Shown: positions 35,651 through 49,200 of the stretch, in pieces
Numbering within the stretch: the stretch's first letter is position 1
Layout of the letters: every line of letters begins with the position of its first letter
Assembly: GCF_963662255.1 (NCBI RefSeq)
Contig: NC_085047.1
Coordinates: forward strand, 20,742,258-20,806,257
Origin: Cinclus cinclus
Taxonomy: Eukaryota; Chordata; Aves; Passeriformes; Cinclidae
Length of the DNA: 64,000 bases
Direction of reading: 5' to 3'
The notes under the pieces: model-generated
The model's database searches: none
The model's input: only the letters and a program-made list of their open reading frames with translations
Told to the model about the DNA's origin: nothing
Made by a program: the position numbers and the translations under genes

Positions 35651-36455
35651 TAAAATGACACCATAACTATAAGATATATAAAATGAAAGTTAAAACACAA
35701 TAAGGACAGATTAAGGCACATTTTAAAATTATCAGGTCTTTACAAGAATTTGAATTCTTCATAAATCTCCCAGCCATTCTAGAAACGTTTTACTAGAATG
35801 AAAACTTTTTTCTGTCTGCCTGTAGGTGTATAATCATCTGTGACAAGTTTCTTTTAATGGCTTTCTCTGACACCAAGCTCATAGTAGTAAATTAAAACCC
35901 CAAGTAATAGACCAGTAAACAGGTCTTTGAACAACACTAATTTAGTAATGCATGCCTAAACATTAGTTAAAAATAAATGTAGAAAAAAATGGTGTATTTA
36001 ATATTACTTGAGGACAGAATAGTGTGGCATGGTGATATACAGGTAGCAAACTCCATCAACTTGTAAGTTAAATTGATTTATTAAAAAATATGGGACTGAA
36101 AACGGGCACTAAACAGTGGTAATGATTATGAAATTTCCTATTGAGACAAGTCCTATTTCTTGGCAGACTGGTCTTGGTTATATTGGTCTGTGGACAACCT
36201 AAAAAACAAGAAGCACTCAGACAAATGTCAATATTTGAAGTGAGGGAACAACAGGCATTTTGGATAGCAAACACATTTTCTTTGGATCACTCACCTTTTC
36301 AGCTTCATGTTGTTGAAATTTAAACAATGTATATTTTAAGAGAATATACACATGTCAGACTAGGAGCATAGGTCTGTCAGAAGGATCGTCCAGCAGTTTA
36401 GAGTAAATTGCAAGTCTTTTCTACAGCCTAAAAACAGAGGCATCCAAAACCAGAC
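35651..36455. other. Non-coding stretch, nothing recognised
   Basis: AT-rich. One minus-strand donor-like AAAAG|GTGAGTG can be read near 36,292, but no partner acceptor is close. No gene or repeat can be supported. Confidence 0.55.
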
Positions 36456-36521
36456 TCTTCCTTTTTTATTTATTTTTTCCTTTTCTATTTTCTTTTCTTC
36501 TTCTTTTTTTTTTTTTCTTAG
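36456..36521 (+). repeat. Long pyrimidine tract ending in CTTAG
   Basis: Sixty-odd bases almost entirely T and C, with a pure T run of about 14 just before CTTAG at 36,517-36,521. It has the shape of an extreme splice acceptor. One frame afterwards stays open for about 30 codons, but no convincing coding signal or donor follows, so it may only be a T-rich simple repeat. Confidence 0.6.
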
Positions 36522-39500
36522 CACCTCTTTTGTGGTTGTTCTGCCAAGTTTGTATTGAAATACTGTTTTTGTTCTTTCTAAACTATCTCATGACATTTCT
36601 GTGTGAGCTAAAAGACAAAAGGTTTTGAGCACACTGATGTAACCTTACTATGGTTAAGAATAAATCAAATTCTATATTTGCCTCCAGTACCCATGCATGT
36701 GCCTCAGAATTTTTCGGGGGCATTACATATATGTTACTGATAATTTTCTCCACTTTAGTTTGCAGGGACATAGCCCAAGGATCTTGGGCAGATACGTGTC
36801 TCAGGGATGCTTACAGGGGTGCTCACAGGGGAGAGACATGGGGTAAACATATGGAGATGGTACTGAAAAAGTCTTTGTCATTTTAATAAGGAATAAAGGA
36901 GCATTCATGCTCCTCACTCACTGACTTTCCCCACACTCAGCGTCTGAATTCAGATTCAGTTCATATCAGTCTGGGGACTTAATAAATCTGCCACTGCCAA
37001 ATGACTCTGCATGTAGTCAAACACAGATATTGTGCCATATAGAATTCACCATAAAATTTTATGCTGGTTATTATTACCATCGTGTCTGTCAGCTTGAACA
37101 CCTGCTGTTTGGGGAAGCAACTGCCAGTTCTGACATCTGAATGCAATCCAGAAAATTATAACCAAGAAACACTCAAAACATCCTTCACAAAGACACAGTC
37201 CAAGCATCATAATTTCCTTGGTTGGTTGCCTGTTAGTATCATTTGTAATAAGATCTTGGAGATAAGCAGAAAAATGTTTCCAGATGCGCAGCCATATATC
37301 ATAACTCTCAGATCACAAGAAAAACCATTATAAATAACTAAGGGGATGAGGAGGGTAATTCAATTTTTTAATCTTTGAAATTATTATAAATGTAGGAAAA
37401 ACAAAGTCTTACTTTATAGGCAGTTTGTCCATATGTTGGGTAGAACAAAGCAGAAGACTATATTGATTTTCTTTGTATTAAGCATACAGTTAAAATTTTG
37501 AATGAAAATTCATAAAACCAATTTTGCAATATTTTCTCAGGTTTGGGGGGGGGGAAGAAAATTTTCATTTAAAAAAATCGACAAATATTGGATTTTTCAA
37601 AAAGTTTTCTTTCTCTTTAAGGATACATGGACAACACACTGCTTTTAATAGACCTTCAAATCAATACCTAAATAAGCACAATTAGGTGATGTAATCCATC
37701 TTGAGAATAAAACTGAGCCCCATGGATTTACTTGGGGAGAGTAATAAGAAAGGATTTAGCACCCATTTTAAATATGGGTACTCCTCCATCATGTGACATG
37801 GCAACAGAGGAAAATAACTTTCAACCCAACAGAGCAGTATTTGGCCTATGAATTTTCCTACTCTGTCTAAAAAACTGCCTTGTGTCCTAAAGCCACCTCT
37901 GTGCTACTGCTAATATAAATAATGGAGATAGATTTGTACAGACAAGAGGTTTAGAGGGTTAAAGGTTTTGAGCAACAAGGAAAAACCTTCCAATTTGTAA
38001 TCATCAATGTTCTTAATGTTCTTAATCCTGTTTTGTCAAAGCTTTAAAATACTTTCATGCTGGTTTTAAGGCTTCATTGCTACAAGCTGTTGCAGTTCTG
38101 CCCAACTTGTTAAATACAGGCTTAACTGTTGCTGCTAAAATATTTGTAAAATCTTACCTTACAGCAAAATGAACTTGCATGGATGAAGAGCAGAAGGAAG
38201 GCTATTAGTGATTCAAATAACAGGTCTCCAGTCCCAAAGTCACTACTGAACAAACAACTTGGTGAACATCACAACCACATAGGCTGCTGAAAATCCTCTT
38301 TTTTCACTAGCACCTACAGCGCAGCAATCTACTAAGTGAGGAGTTGGTTTCCCTCCCTTAACCTCTTGATAATACATACATTCAAATATATACATTCAAA
38401 TAAAATCATAAGCTTTGGTACTCCTGGTCACCACAACCATAAAAGATGAGGATGAACTGAAGAAAAGATGGACAAATTAAGGTTTCTTTACTGTATCCCT
38501 AGTATGGATCTGGGTACTCCAATTACACTGGCATTGAGTTAAATTATCTTAAATGAATTGAATCAGCTAAGTAGAAACTCAGCATCCTAACTTGGGTAAC
38601 TAATCTAGAGTCTTCTGCTTCCTGAACACTGATGTTATTCTTCTGAAATTAATGGTCTCAGTTATTTGGGGTGGCTGCTGGCCCAGTGATTCAGCTGGAT
38701 TTCATCTGAAATATCTGTGAAAATGAAGTTTTCAAAAAGCATTTATTTTAAGGTAGACATCATTATGTCACCTAGTAAAACTAAAAAATAGCACCCACAC
38801 ATCTCGCAAGAAATAACAATGAGATCTTCCTCCCAAGCAATCTCGTTGTAAGAAAAACTTCCAGCCAGGCAAAGCAGGAAATATTTGACCAGAAAGACAT
38901 ATCTTATGCTGAAGTCTGGGAGCTTCTTTCTGAGTGGAATTAATTCCACTACTCAAACCTTTCAGCTACTCAAGAGTGAATATGTAAGCTAAATGATCAG
39001 GAGTGAACAAAGGCAATTTAACATGTACTGTAATAAGTAGTAATCACCAACCACTGTGAAAAATTCAATTCAGAAGGTTTTCATTTGATCTATAATGTTT
39101 CCCAGCTGCTCAATACATTGAGATATTTCCAGCATTTCATGGAAGAATGTTTTCTCTTGTCTATATTGAATAAAGTTCTCAACAGTTAAAAAATATCTCT
39201 CTTTCTGAAAATATTCTGCCTGAAGGAGTTTTAGGTTTTTTTTACACAAGTCATGGATTTCACTGGAGAGCCCACAGCAATAATTTTTCACTCCCTCAGC
39301 CTAGAGGATTTCAAATGTTTTATTCTTTCACTGAGACTAGGAAGACACAGGTTCAGCAAATTGTTTTCATTATATTTTTCAACCATTGCTGAAAAAATTA
39401 TTAAAAATCCAGGACAGGTTAAATGTTCATTCTCAAAGAGATGAGAAACCAGATAATAAAATACCTCAGACTAAACATTTGCATATTGTCTGCTTGGGCT

Positions 39501-42500
39501 TGAGTGTAAGGACATTTGAGTTCTTTGGATTTCTGGTGGAGCAAAGCATTTAGCTGAACTGCCAATGGCACCAGTTTACTCAGGAGGCTGCCGGCATCCT
39601 TCCATCATTTCAAGATTCAGGTTGTCTGAAGAAACATAAAAAACGTGGAAAAGAAGCTGAAGAATGTCAATGCAGCAGAGAATGAAACTGGCCTTTGTGC
39701 TAGTTGGATGCCAACGCATCATATTTCTCATCACACCTACTACTCAGACTATGCTACATGCATTTTCTGTGAAATGTATGTTCATCTGCTGAACAATTTG
39801 GCCTGAAACATTTGGATAAGGAGGTTATAATGGCTATCAGAAAGGTCGAACTGTTTCCTCACATTTTAGCTCCACACTTTAACAGCAAAATAATTTGAAC
39901 AGCAGGGACTATTAATCTGAATTTCAGGCTAAAAACTAAGTCAGCTTTTCTCATGAGAGGTAAACAACATCAGGGACTTAAGAAGACATAAAGCTTGTTG
40001 CTATTTAAAGTTAGTTCCAGACTTCCTAGCAACATAAGCAAAAATCCAGTTCTGTTGCTCTAATGATGGAGGAGACAAACAAATCTAAAAATCCATTTTC
40101 TGTCTGCATCCTGGATGAGGCAAAATTCAATTCTGCATTAGCATCAGAGTTGTTGCCCTCTTTACCCTCCATCCCCTAGCCAGGTCTTGAGCTCTTCCAG
40201 CTTTCAGAGACAATGCCAGCCCAGGAGACAGGAGAAGGAAAGAAATTTACTGTAAGAATTGGTGTTATTCCCCCTATAATATCCTAGGTATTATTTCCTG
40301 GAATGCCTACCAGGGTCACCCTGGAAAAAGAGGGACTGGATGTGGGAACTGGATGTTGCTGGGAAGCAGATCTCTCTGGGGCTGTGCCTTCACCTGGGTT
40401 TAGTGCCCTGAGCAGTACAGGAAGAATGCTTGGGATATTGGTCTGCTTCTAATGCTGAACCAGACCTAGGCTAAGATGGGTGTGCAGCCCTGGAGTGTCT
40501 TATCTCAACATGAAGTGAAGACTTTGCTGTTCATGTCATCATTTAGCTGCCATTACCAGCTTTCTTCAACAGTATGGGATGTTTACTGTGTCCATTGGAA
40601 CTAAGCAACTGGCCAACAGGGCCTGTGAGCTGGATGTTTGTACAGGGTCTGACTCCATGGGCCACTGCACCAGGGGCTGCTGTGTATTGCCTCAAAAATG
40701 CAAGAAGTGAATAAAGAAAAATTGCCAGAAAAAAGGTTAGTAACACAACTGGGTCTACATTGTCCAAAACCCAATATTACCTTGCTTAAAAAAATTGAAA
40801 CCAATGCACTTCCACAAGGCAGTTGAGCAAATGGGAGTTTTCATAAGATGAATAGAAAGTTCTTGATGTTGTTCAAGAGAAACTGCCGTGAAATCCCAAG
40901 GGGATATAAGAGAATACAGACAAGGCAGAATTTACTGAGAGACACCTTAGCTCCAGGGCCTCTTTCAATAATACCTGCAAATTAAACTATGCATAGTTGG
41001 ATACTACATTTTTCTTTTAGGATCCTGAGGGATAATATACAAAGCCATCAAAATACTGTGTGCCCTGGTGTCAGTAAGTGTCACATCCCTCTGTGGACAA
41101 GGTGTGATGGAGTAAAAGTGCTAGTGGACACAGAGTGCTCCTTGGCTTAAACTCAATGGATCCTCCCCACATTTATTTCTCTACCTAGGTAGCTACTTAT
41201 TTTGACTAGAATACCTCTCACTGGTGAAAATAGTTATAATTTCCTACTAATAGGTGTAGTGTGAAACAAAATCCCAGTGTTTCACATTTTGGTCAAACAT
41301 TTCTATTGCTTTTATCACACAATCAATGTGCTTGGCAACAAGCTCAATGTAGACTCAAAAGAACATTCAGCTACTAACCCACCCTTGAAATTCTTCTTTT
41401 TAGTTTGAGTTTTAAATACGGTATGTACTGACAAAATTCCTGTTTTGTATTGTTACGTTCCCTCTCAATTTCCTCTTGCATATATTATTGCATATATTAC
41501 TCCTTCTGTCCTCTCTTAACCTATTTTGAAATGTTACTGTTTTCCATTTTACAGCTCCTGTGTTTCACCTCAAAATTGGCTGTATTTCTTTCAGTTGTGG
41601 TCACTCATTACATCTAGTTTATCTGTTTCTGAAGAACTATGGGGAAGAAAGTGTTAAAAGGAATAAAAATCACTATTATCATTTTGGGTGACTAGAACTT
41701 TCACCATAAAGACAGGCTATAAAGAAGACCAGGACAATTAAGTTTAACGAAGACTATTCACCATTTATACCTACATTGAAAAGAATAGAAACATTCTGAA
41801 AATATGAGGATGTTTGCTGTCTCTGTACATTAGGCCCAGGAGATGCGTGGCTGCAGCTAAGAAAAGTTCTGATTACTAAGAAATAAGCTGAGTCTTGAAA
41901 ACCTGACATGCCTGATGAATAAGCCATTAGATTTTTGCTATGACTGAGTCTTCAGCGACACAGATATATGCTACACACAGCCCCTAAAGAACAGTATCAG
42001 AGGTTAAAACACAGGAAAAATGAGTCACAATTAGTGCAGAAAAGCCAAGAAGACTTGGCAAAAGATCCCACACTTCTTATATCCCTCTGCTGCTAAAATA
42101 TTCAGCCTGTGTTCTGCTTCTTGCAGTTTCCTTCAGACTGCAGCAAGGACCATTTTGACAGGGCTGACAATGTAGGCCTGAAAGGAAGTACCTGAAGCAA
42201 ATTTAGATGCTAACAAGTTAGGAAACTGGTTGATAAATACCAAACTGTCATTGGACAGCTGATCGCCAACAGTAGGAATAGCAATGCCCTGTGCCTCACC
42301 AACTAGTTTAAACTTCTGCCTGCTTTGGATCATATTTTTTGTTCAGAATCAACCCATGGTCTATGGGTCTATCTTTTTCCATCCTCTTCTGCCCATAACT
42401 GGTTGACTGCCCCCCCTGGGGGCAGGGGACATCTCACCTCCTTAGCCAGGGAATTTCCTCTTTCCAGCAGTGCATCTGCCAGCACTAGTGAATCCCGCAG

Positions 42501-44636
42501 CCATCACATGAGTATTTTTGTAGTCTGAAAGCTTGAACTTCATTAGCTAAACCTTGGGAAGGCATGTGAATTAGGTGGCCTGGATTTATCACCCATCAAA
42601 ATCCTTATTAATTATTAGGTAAGCCTGAACTAGCATGAATCCTGCGCTCCATTATGCATTATATAAGGATACAACCCATGAGAAACAACCCTAACAGTTC
42701 TCAGGTAATCAAATTATAAGGATCATCTCATTACAAACATACAGACTATTTCAGCAGATACCAGTGATTTTGTTGCTAATAGCATCTTCTTTGCCAACAC
42801 CTTTCGACCCAAAACTGCAGAAAAAGCTGATGAACTTTAATTCCTAGACTAAATTTTGCTTATACGTGTTTAGTATCTTTTGGAAAATAGGAACTAGTAG
42901 CTTAGTAAACAGTGCTCCTGTGGATTTGGGAGAGATGATCAAGTTTTATAAGCCAACAAAAAGTAACAACAGTCCTATTATGTTTTACAGGATGTAGCAG
43001 TAGGGTTTAAAAGAAGCCACATGTAACTCTACAACTTAAAGATCTTTACTTTTGAAGATCAGATGTCTTTCTGGATCTGTCTAAACTTCTGGAGCAAAGG
43101 GGAAGGAGCATGAGGCATCCAACACACTCCAAGATTTGCAGTTCTGGATGTAGGGTACTTAAACTCAGGGTGTGTGACTACACTGATTTTTCTAGCCTGG
43201 ATTTTTCCAGAGTCTGGCAATATTAAATTAATGAAAAAGCCTCAATGTTTTTCCTGTTAAAACTATATTTCCTCACACTAATTGTTTCCTGAACAGGAAG
43301 GGTAATCTTTTGTTTAAGAATTAATTTGCCCAGTCACGCCCCACCACTTGAGTAGGAAGGTCCATAAGTTGTGGTCTGTCATAATCTTGAGCTGCTCTTA
43401 CTCTATACTGCTCTAATTTAATAGGCAGAGAAATATGATATTAAGAGTGTCATGACAGTGTGAAAACACATTTGTGGGGTCAGCATTATAACCTCTGAGA
43501 CCACTGTAAATAAGACCACTTTTTATATACACACTGATGCCAAGTCATGATGCCTTTGGCTGGACATATCTAGAACTTAATTCAACCTTCTTTAAAGCCA
43601 ATAAACTGACAGAAAAACGTGGGAAAATGTGGGAATTTTGCAAATAAATAGGACTTACACAGAAGTTGTCTATAAATCTGTCTTGCCATCTCAACCACTT
43701 GAGTTTTGTGAACTGATTGTAACTAAGTTTCAAAGAGAGATAGGTAATGAAGTTACTTCAACTGGTGTCAAACACTGCTGGGTAAAAGACAGAGTCTGAG
43801 AGAATGTGGGCAGAACTCTGACCTTATAAATACAATTTAACTGCAGCAACTTTGCTAAAGACTACATCCATGTTCACTGTTAATATATGCAGCCCAACTG
43901 GTCACACCAATGCTGTCACTTTCCAAGGGAAGTATCAAACATAACATGGGAAGAGCTGAGTATACTTACAATACGTCTCTGTTCTTATTTCTCAACACAT
44001 TAAAAATAAACATACAAGGCAGAACTAATGCAAAATCCAAGAGAAGTATAAATAAGAATACATTTTTCAGAATCTTCTGCCATTATTTATAGAAAATAAT
44101 TCTGCATGCACCTGGTCAGACAAAGAGAGTGTTGGTGGTCTTGGACTCCCCCATTGCCTACCTCAAAGTACAAATAACAAGAGAAACTGATAAGCACATA
44201 TTCACAAAGAAATGGCTCAAACCCAGAGTTGTGGCAGATGGCTTGCACATTTCAGGGGAAGAACAATGTGTGATTTCAATTTGGGTAGTTCTGGATGTGT
44301 GCTGATGTGCACAAAGTGACGATGGGAAGGGATTCGGACAAAATGATAAAAAGCCAGTATCTCTGACTTCTCTGGTGGTTGGTAACATGTGTGACATTCA
44401 GTAGAACATCAGCAATCATTCCAGGCTACAAAGCTTTCTGGTGCCCCCAAGCAGTGCTTTGTAAACCCTGGGAAGGTTTCCTCATGCATGTGTTCATGGT
44501 TGTCACAGGACTCAGCTATTTTTGTCATACCTGTGGACAGTAGTTATTTTCATCCTAGTTTATTTAAGTGGAATGTAAGTGGAAAGGGGATCTTTTGTTA
44601 GTCATTACTCAGAGCAACATTCTAATTTTTTTCCAG
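36522..44636. other. Non-coding single-copy stretch
   Basis: No gene is recognised over these 8 kb. Small items: a G10 run at 37,545-37,554; slippage duplications (ATACATTCAAATA near 38,377-38,402; GCATATATTA near 41,478-41,500); a short G/C hairpin TGCCCCC...GGGGGCA at 42,408-42,424; a TAATTA-type homeodomain word group near 42,605-42,620; and a GC-richer patch at about 40,300-40,480. Open frames are short and overlap on both strands. Confidence 0.55.
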
Positions 44637-44657
44637 ACAAGCCCTCTGCCTATCTTG
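44637..44657 (+). other. Candidate 21-nt microexon
   Basis: TCTAATTTTTTTCCAG ends at 44,636 and GTATGT begins at 44,658, leaving 21 bases, a multiple of three and a typical neuronal microexon length. All frames are open. If joined in phase 1 to the 28-kb candidate, the junction codon would be GAC and the next residues Lys-Pro-Ser-Ala-Tyr-Leu. No gene is identified, and a chance pair is quite possible. Confidence 0.15.
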
Positions 44658-44925
44658 GTATGTGGACACTTTAGTTTTCTTTTAGGTTAAAGGCATTTAC
44701 CTTGCTGATAACTGCAGCACCACTACCATACAAGTAGTTATTCGTAAGCAGAAAAAAAAAACTTATTTTCCAAGGTGAAGAACTAAAATGCAGATCACAC
44801 AACACACATGTGCATGCACACACACACACACGCTTGCCTTTAAATAGAAGTCTTAAAATATTTTTCATTAAGCATTATTGGGATTTGGAACTTCAAGCAA
44901 ACATTTCTGAAGACAGGACAGCTTT

Positions 44926-44952
44926 TAGAATTCTCATTAGAATTCTCATTAG
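44926..44952. repeat. 12-bp tandem duplication
   Basis: TAGAATTCTCAT occurs twice head to tail (44,926-44,937 and 44,938-44,949) and is followed by TAG, the start of a third unit. It is a replication-slippage footprint. Confidence 0.9.
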
Positions 44953-46168
44953 ACGTTCCTCATCAAAAGCTAGGAAGTCTGCTTCTATTGTCTTTTTCTT
45001 CCTGAACTTTAATCTATTCTCTCCCACTATAACTTCTTTTGAACTGTGGAACAAACCTGCCTAGGTCATGGGATTCATTATATAGGAGTGCCAATATAAC
45101 TGAAACATGCTGGGATTTCTCCTGTTTTGCAGGTTTTGTAACAGTCTGAAAATGTTCAGCTATTGTTTCAAACTGACTTTATTTCCTTATTCCTTCTGCC
45201 AAGTGTCTCCTATGGGACAACACACTATCTTTCATAATAATGGTATGTTTTCCCCTATGAGCAACTTTTAGTATGCTGGAAGCTGGATATCACTCTCAGA
45301 AGTGCTAACAATTAGTCTGTGTGAAGGAGAACATAAGCAGAGAAAATCAGGAGGCAGTAGTCCTGTGAACAACCACTCCACAGAGATTTTCTTTTCATTT
45401 TTGGAAGGAAACAAATTCTGAAACCGAATTCATTGTCTCCTATTACAAATTTGATTCAGAATTTCAGGGTGACTTGAGGTGAATTATATAGGTTTTGCCA
45501 TTTTTAGGATATGGGAACCATTTACACCTCAGGATTAGGCAACTGGCATACACATGTAAGCAGAAGCAGACCTCTCTTCCAGATTATTTAAACCTGTCAC
45601 CATGCAGAAAAGCAGCAGCCTTTCTTCACCACATTAGAGTTTTACAGTGTCTGTGATCAGAAGATAAATGGTCACAAGACCCTGTGCTTAGTTTGATTTA
45701 CAGGGACATTTTACATTTCCTTACCAAAGCGGGGTTTAAAAGGGATCTAGATTTGTTTTTAGACCAGACAAATGTAGTGCCAACTTTAGATGCTGAAGAA
45801 AATCAAGGTATTCATATCTGTGTGTCCCATTTCCCTAGCAGATATAACATTGTTTCCTTTGTTTCCTTTATCTCTTACATGTTTTGCATTGCTGAATGCA
45901 AGAAAACCACCACCTTCACTTCATGTGTGAGATAGTGTGATAACAAGAATACAAAGCTACAAAAGAAGGGCCTTTTAAAAGAACCTATTTGGATACAGTG
46001 ATTCTATTGCCCTTCTACTCTGACTTAATAGTGCATATGAATGGTTTAAGATCATAAGCAGCTCCTGAGAATATCTTTGTAACTTGTGGTCTGAATCATG
46101 CCTGGACACCAGCCAGCAGTTCTGACTCTGCTGTTCCAAGTTGCCTCCCTTTCCCTGCATCTCCTCAG
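44953..46168. other. Non-coding sequence with a strong acceptor at its end
   Basis: AT-rich single-copy sequence to about 46.08 kb, then a GC-richer run that ends in a long pyrimidine tract (CCTCCCTTTCCCTGCATCTC, then CTCAG at 46,164-46,168). Confidence 0.55.
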
Positions 46169-46310
46169 GACTGACAGAGCGTGGGAGGACAGTTTGAGAC
46201 CAGAACCTCTCTGCCCATCCCTTTACGGGATGGAAGAGGGGAAAGCCCTTCTCCTGGCTTCACTGGAGGAGCATGGGGAAGAATTGGCATTGAATACCTG
46301 TGTATCCCCT
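46169..46310 (+). other. Candidate 142-nt exon, gene unknown
   Basis: The acceptor has an almost pure pyrimidine tract and ends CTCCTCAG; the donor is CCCCT|GTAAGC. Only one frame is open across the whole stretch, beginning with the last base of a split codon. It reads TDRAWEDSLRPEPLCPSLYG and then an acidic, Leu/Glu-rich segment (MEEGKALLLASLEEHGEEL). The patch is GC-richer than its surroundings and holds two CpGs. The last feature favours coding; the lack of any recognised family and of neighbouring exons is against it. I do not know the protein. Confidence 0.25.
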
Positions 46311-48929
46311 GTAAGCTGTCTGATGTAGGAAGCAGAACTTCTCATCTCAAAGGAGGCTGTTAAATGAGTACATCTCAGTGACAAAGAGTAGTATCCCTTT
46401 GGGAGAAGGCACAGCAGAAATTAGTAAGCATTTAAGCAAAGTTCAGAGAAAAGGAGCGAGCAGGTAAAGAGCAAAGGGACAGGTGGAATATTAGGCTGCA
46501 CAATGGCAGTCTCAATCACCTTGTGAATTATTATCAGAATAGAAATCAGTGAATATCATAGGTCACGTGCTATTAAAGAAAGGGCAAACTTCATTTTGCA
46601 TTATGGCCCTGTGTTGAACTGGCAATGGTTCCATACATAGTTCTCAAGTGTATATGGAAAATATACTGCACATTTATTGGTAAAAAAAAGAAAAAAAACC
46701 AAAGAAAAAAAGAATAAAAAGAATACAATGAATTACCCACCAAACCATGTGCACAAAAAAATAAAAAGTCTGTTTGAACAGCTGGAATTTAAAACACGTT
46801 ATATTTCTGAGTTATTTATTTTAATAAATGAACAGCTACAATTAAGGTTAAAAATATTATACACACAGGAAGAGAAACAATCCTGTTATTACCGCTTCCA
46901 AGAACTTGTACCCTGTGACAGTGCTGGTAGAAGGCCCTGTGTTATTGGTGGTAACTTTAGATAGACATAAAACCCTTTTTAAACCACAACCACTTGAAGC
47001 ACACGAACCACTGTCCCAGCTAGTGGGGATCAAGTGAGTGCAGGGCTGAGGCCGACACATTTCTGCTTTCATATTCAGTACCTTAATACTTTTCTGAAGC
47101 TTCGCTATTGAAACCAGACAAATGACAGTCTCTGTAGTAGACGCAAAAGTGGTTGGAACCAACCAGACCAAAGTGTACACAGAGGGGTTTTTATATGTTT
47201 GCTTCTGCAGTTGTTTCTGGACAGTACAGGGAGAAAATGTAGCCTTAAGTCTCTTTGGTTTTTTACACAATAATTGGCTATTATGAAAAATACCCAGGTT
47301 TTCACTCCCACTACTAAAGGAGAAAAAGCAAGTCACAAGGTAGCTTAAACCTTTTAAAATGTCATGATACCTTTCCAATCTGCAGCTGGAAGACCTGACT
47401 GTGAGGAGAAGAGATTGTGGATGTGGATCACTGTACCTGCACAGAGCTCATGGAGGAGGATGGTAGAAATTCCTTAAGCAGAATCAAGCACAGAGAAACC
47501 CCCCCCCATCCCGCCTCCCCTCACCGCCAGTATCTGCAAGGTTTTGACAGGAGGGATGCAGGCACTCAGCAGAACTGCTTAAAGTACTTTCATCAACAAA
47601 TACATTTGATCTAATGTGAAGTTGTCTGAATTATTATTCAACTTTGAAATGGAGTTGGTATGTAGCAAGCACAGGGAAGCTCCCCACTTTTTGAAGAAAT
47701 GCTCCAGAGGTAGTAAACACTTTTATGTGGAACTCATCCAAGAAGCACTGAAGTTAATGAGGGCAGGATTTCAACCTCTAAGTAATTTTTAATGGTCAGT
47801 GAAGTAAAAAGAAAGACTGCTATTGATTTTTATGGGCTTTTAATGCACCTGTTTTTCAACCTTGGGAATTTGAGTCAGATCAGAACTTTATAAGTCTGAT
47901 CTGAGCAACAAGAAGTTGTCCTTTTGTTAGGTATTTTCCCACATCCAAAACCACTAAAAACTCCCCCACTGTTGAGTTGCTGTTGCTGTTCATGTCTGTG
48001 GAGAAGGTCCAATCAGAAAAAAATAAAAACAGGAGAGAGAGCTATACATTTTGCAATCGTATTTCATCATTTATTCCACAATATGCATTTTTTTCTAAAT
48101 TACATTTAATTGCTTTCTTCTGAGGAACTTCCTTTAAAGCAATGTGTTCCTAAATAAATCCGGAAATTTCTACATCTCAGATAAATGACACATCCTTCAT
48201 CTTGTCTGAGTCCAAATTATTCCAATCGAAAACATGCTTTCTCATTTTGTTAGATGAGTAAAATATAGATAATCAGACTTGAGAAAAACATCATTGTTTC
48301 CCAGTTCTTTCAGTCAAACTGCACATCAGCTTTTTTTTTACTTTTTAGGGGTTTTTTTAAATGCTCTTTAAATGAAGAATAAAACCCACATATTAGGGCA
48401 AGAAATGAAGGAGATACATGTCATGCATATTCTTAATAAGAGCTCAGGAAAGTAGTAAGTATTCTTGAAAGCCATGTCCTTCCTATAGCCTTCCTCCTTT
48501 GCACACAAAGGGAGCAAACTCTTCAAATGAGAGATGATGAATATGGCAAGTCTAGGAGACACCTCCTATTTCCCGCAAAAAGTAGCTGAAGAACAATATG
48601 CAATTTTAGGTACTGCACCTGAAAGTTCAGAACTGGAGAAACATTCATGGTACAGCATTTATTGACAACATCAGATTCATTTGTTTCAGCTCCAGTAGCC
48701 AGTTGTACGGTCTGTGGTCTGTCCTCCTTCAGACAGACAGTGGTCCAGAGAGCTGGGAAAGTCACCCTAGAATTTTTCTGTGGAACAGATTTTCCCATAA
48801 ATGCTGCTGTATTTCTCATGCAACACATTCACTATTGCTCTAAGTCCAAGGCTTCCTTTTGGAGTCCATTATTGTCTTACTATGCTCCCTTTCACTGCAT
48901 TTAATTCAAAGCCATTGAATTTGGTGGAT
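46311..48929. other. Non-coding stretch with the window's longest open frame
   Basis: The minus strand is open for 173 codons at 46,857-47,378, the longest frame in the window. It has no signal peptide, repeated fold or motif that I recognise, and its residues (many Cys, Ser, Thr, Leu) look like translated non-coding DNA. A C-rich run (C9 AT CCC GCC TCCCC) lies at 47,499-47,520. A loose resemblance to an old repeat (GAAGTTAATGAGGGCAGGAT) lies near 47,750. Nothing else is supported. Confidence 0.5.
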
Positions 48930-49200
48930 GGGTAGTTGTTGGATCAGAGTAGCTGATGTTCTCAGCCATGATGCAGAGCACTGGTTAAGCTCTTTTGTGG
49001 AGCCTGTGTGGAAGGCAGGAGCTGTGTGCCCCTGCACTAACACTCGAGTAGTTTCAGAGAAGCTGCTTGGACCCTTTGGGTCATGCCATGGAGCAGGAGT
49101 GCTGCAGGTCTGCTCAAAGGTAGCCAGGGCTCTCAGCCAAGAAGAAGCAATTAAGAACTGCTGCAGGAAATCTTCATCACTAGAGCACACAGTACCTGTA
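48930..49200. other. GC-richer patch open on both strands, unexplained
   Basis: About 270 bases of markedly higher GC interrupt AT-rich DNA. A 91-codon frame on the plus strand (48,928-49,203) and a 94-codon frame on the minus strand (48,906-49,190) overlap almost exactly. No motif, domain or splice pair decides between them, and I do not recognise a repeat. It could be an exonised or retroposed remnant. Confidence 0.4.

Noticed and set aside
36522..36620. Exon after the long pyrimidine tract
   Set aside because: No donor and no coding character; the tract is best seen as a T-rich simple repeat.
42408..42424. G/C hairpin as a terminator or structured RNA
   Set aside because: A single 7-bp stem with a minimal loop in a eukaryotic non-coding context has no supported function.
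46857..47378. 173-codon minus-strand open frame as a gene
   Set aside because: No recognisable motif, composition like translated non-coding DNA, no splice or promoter context; kept only as a low-interest finding.
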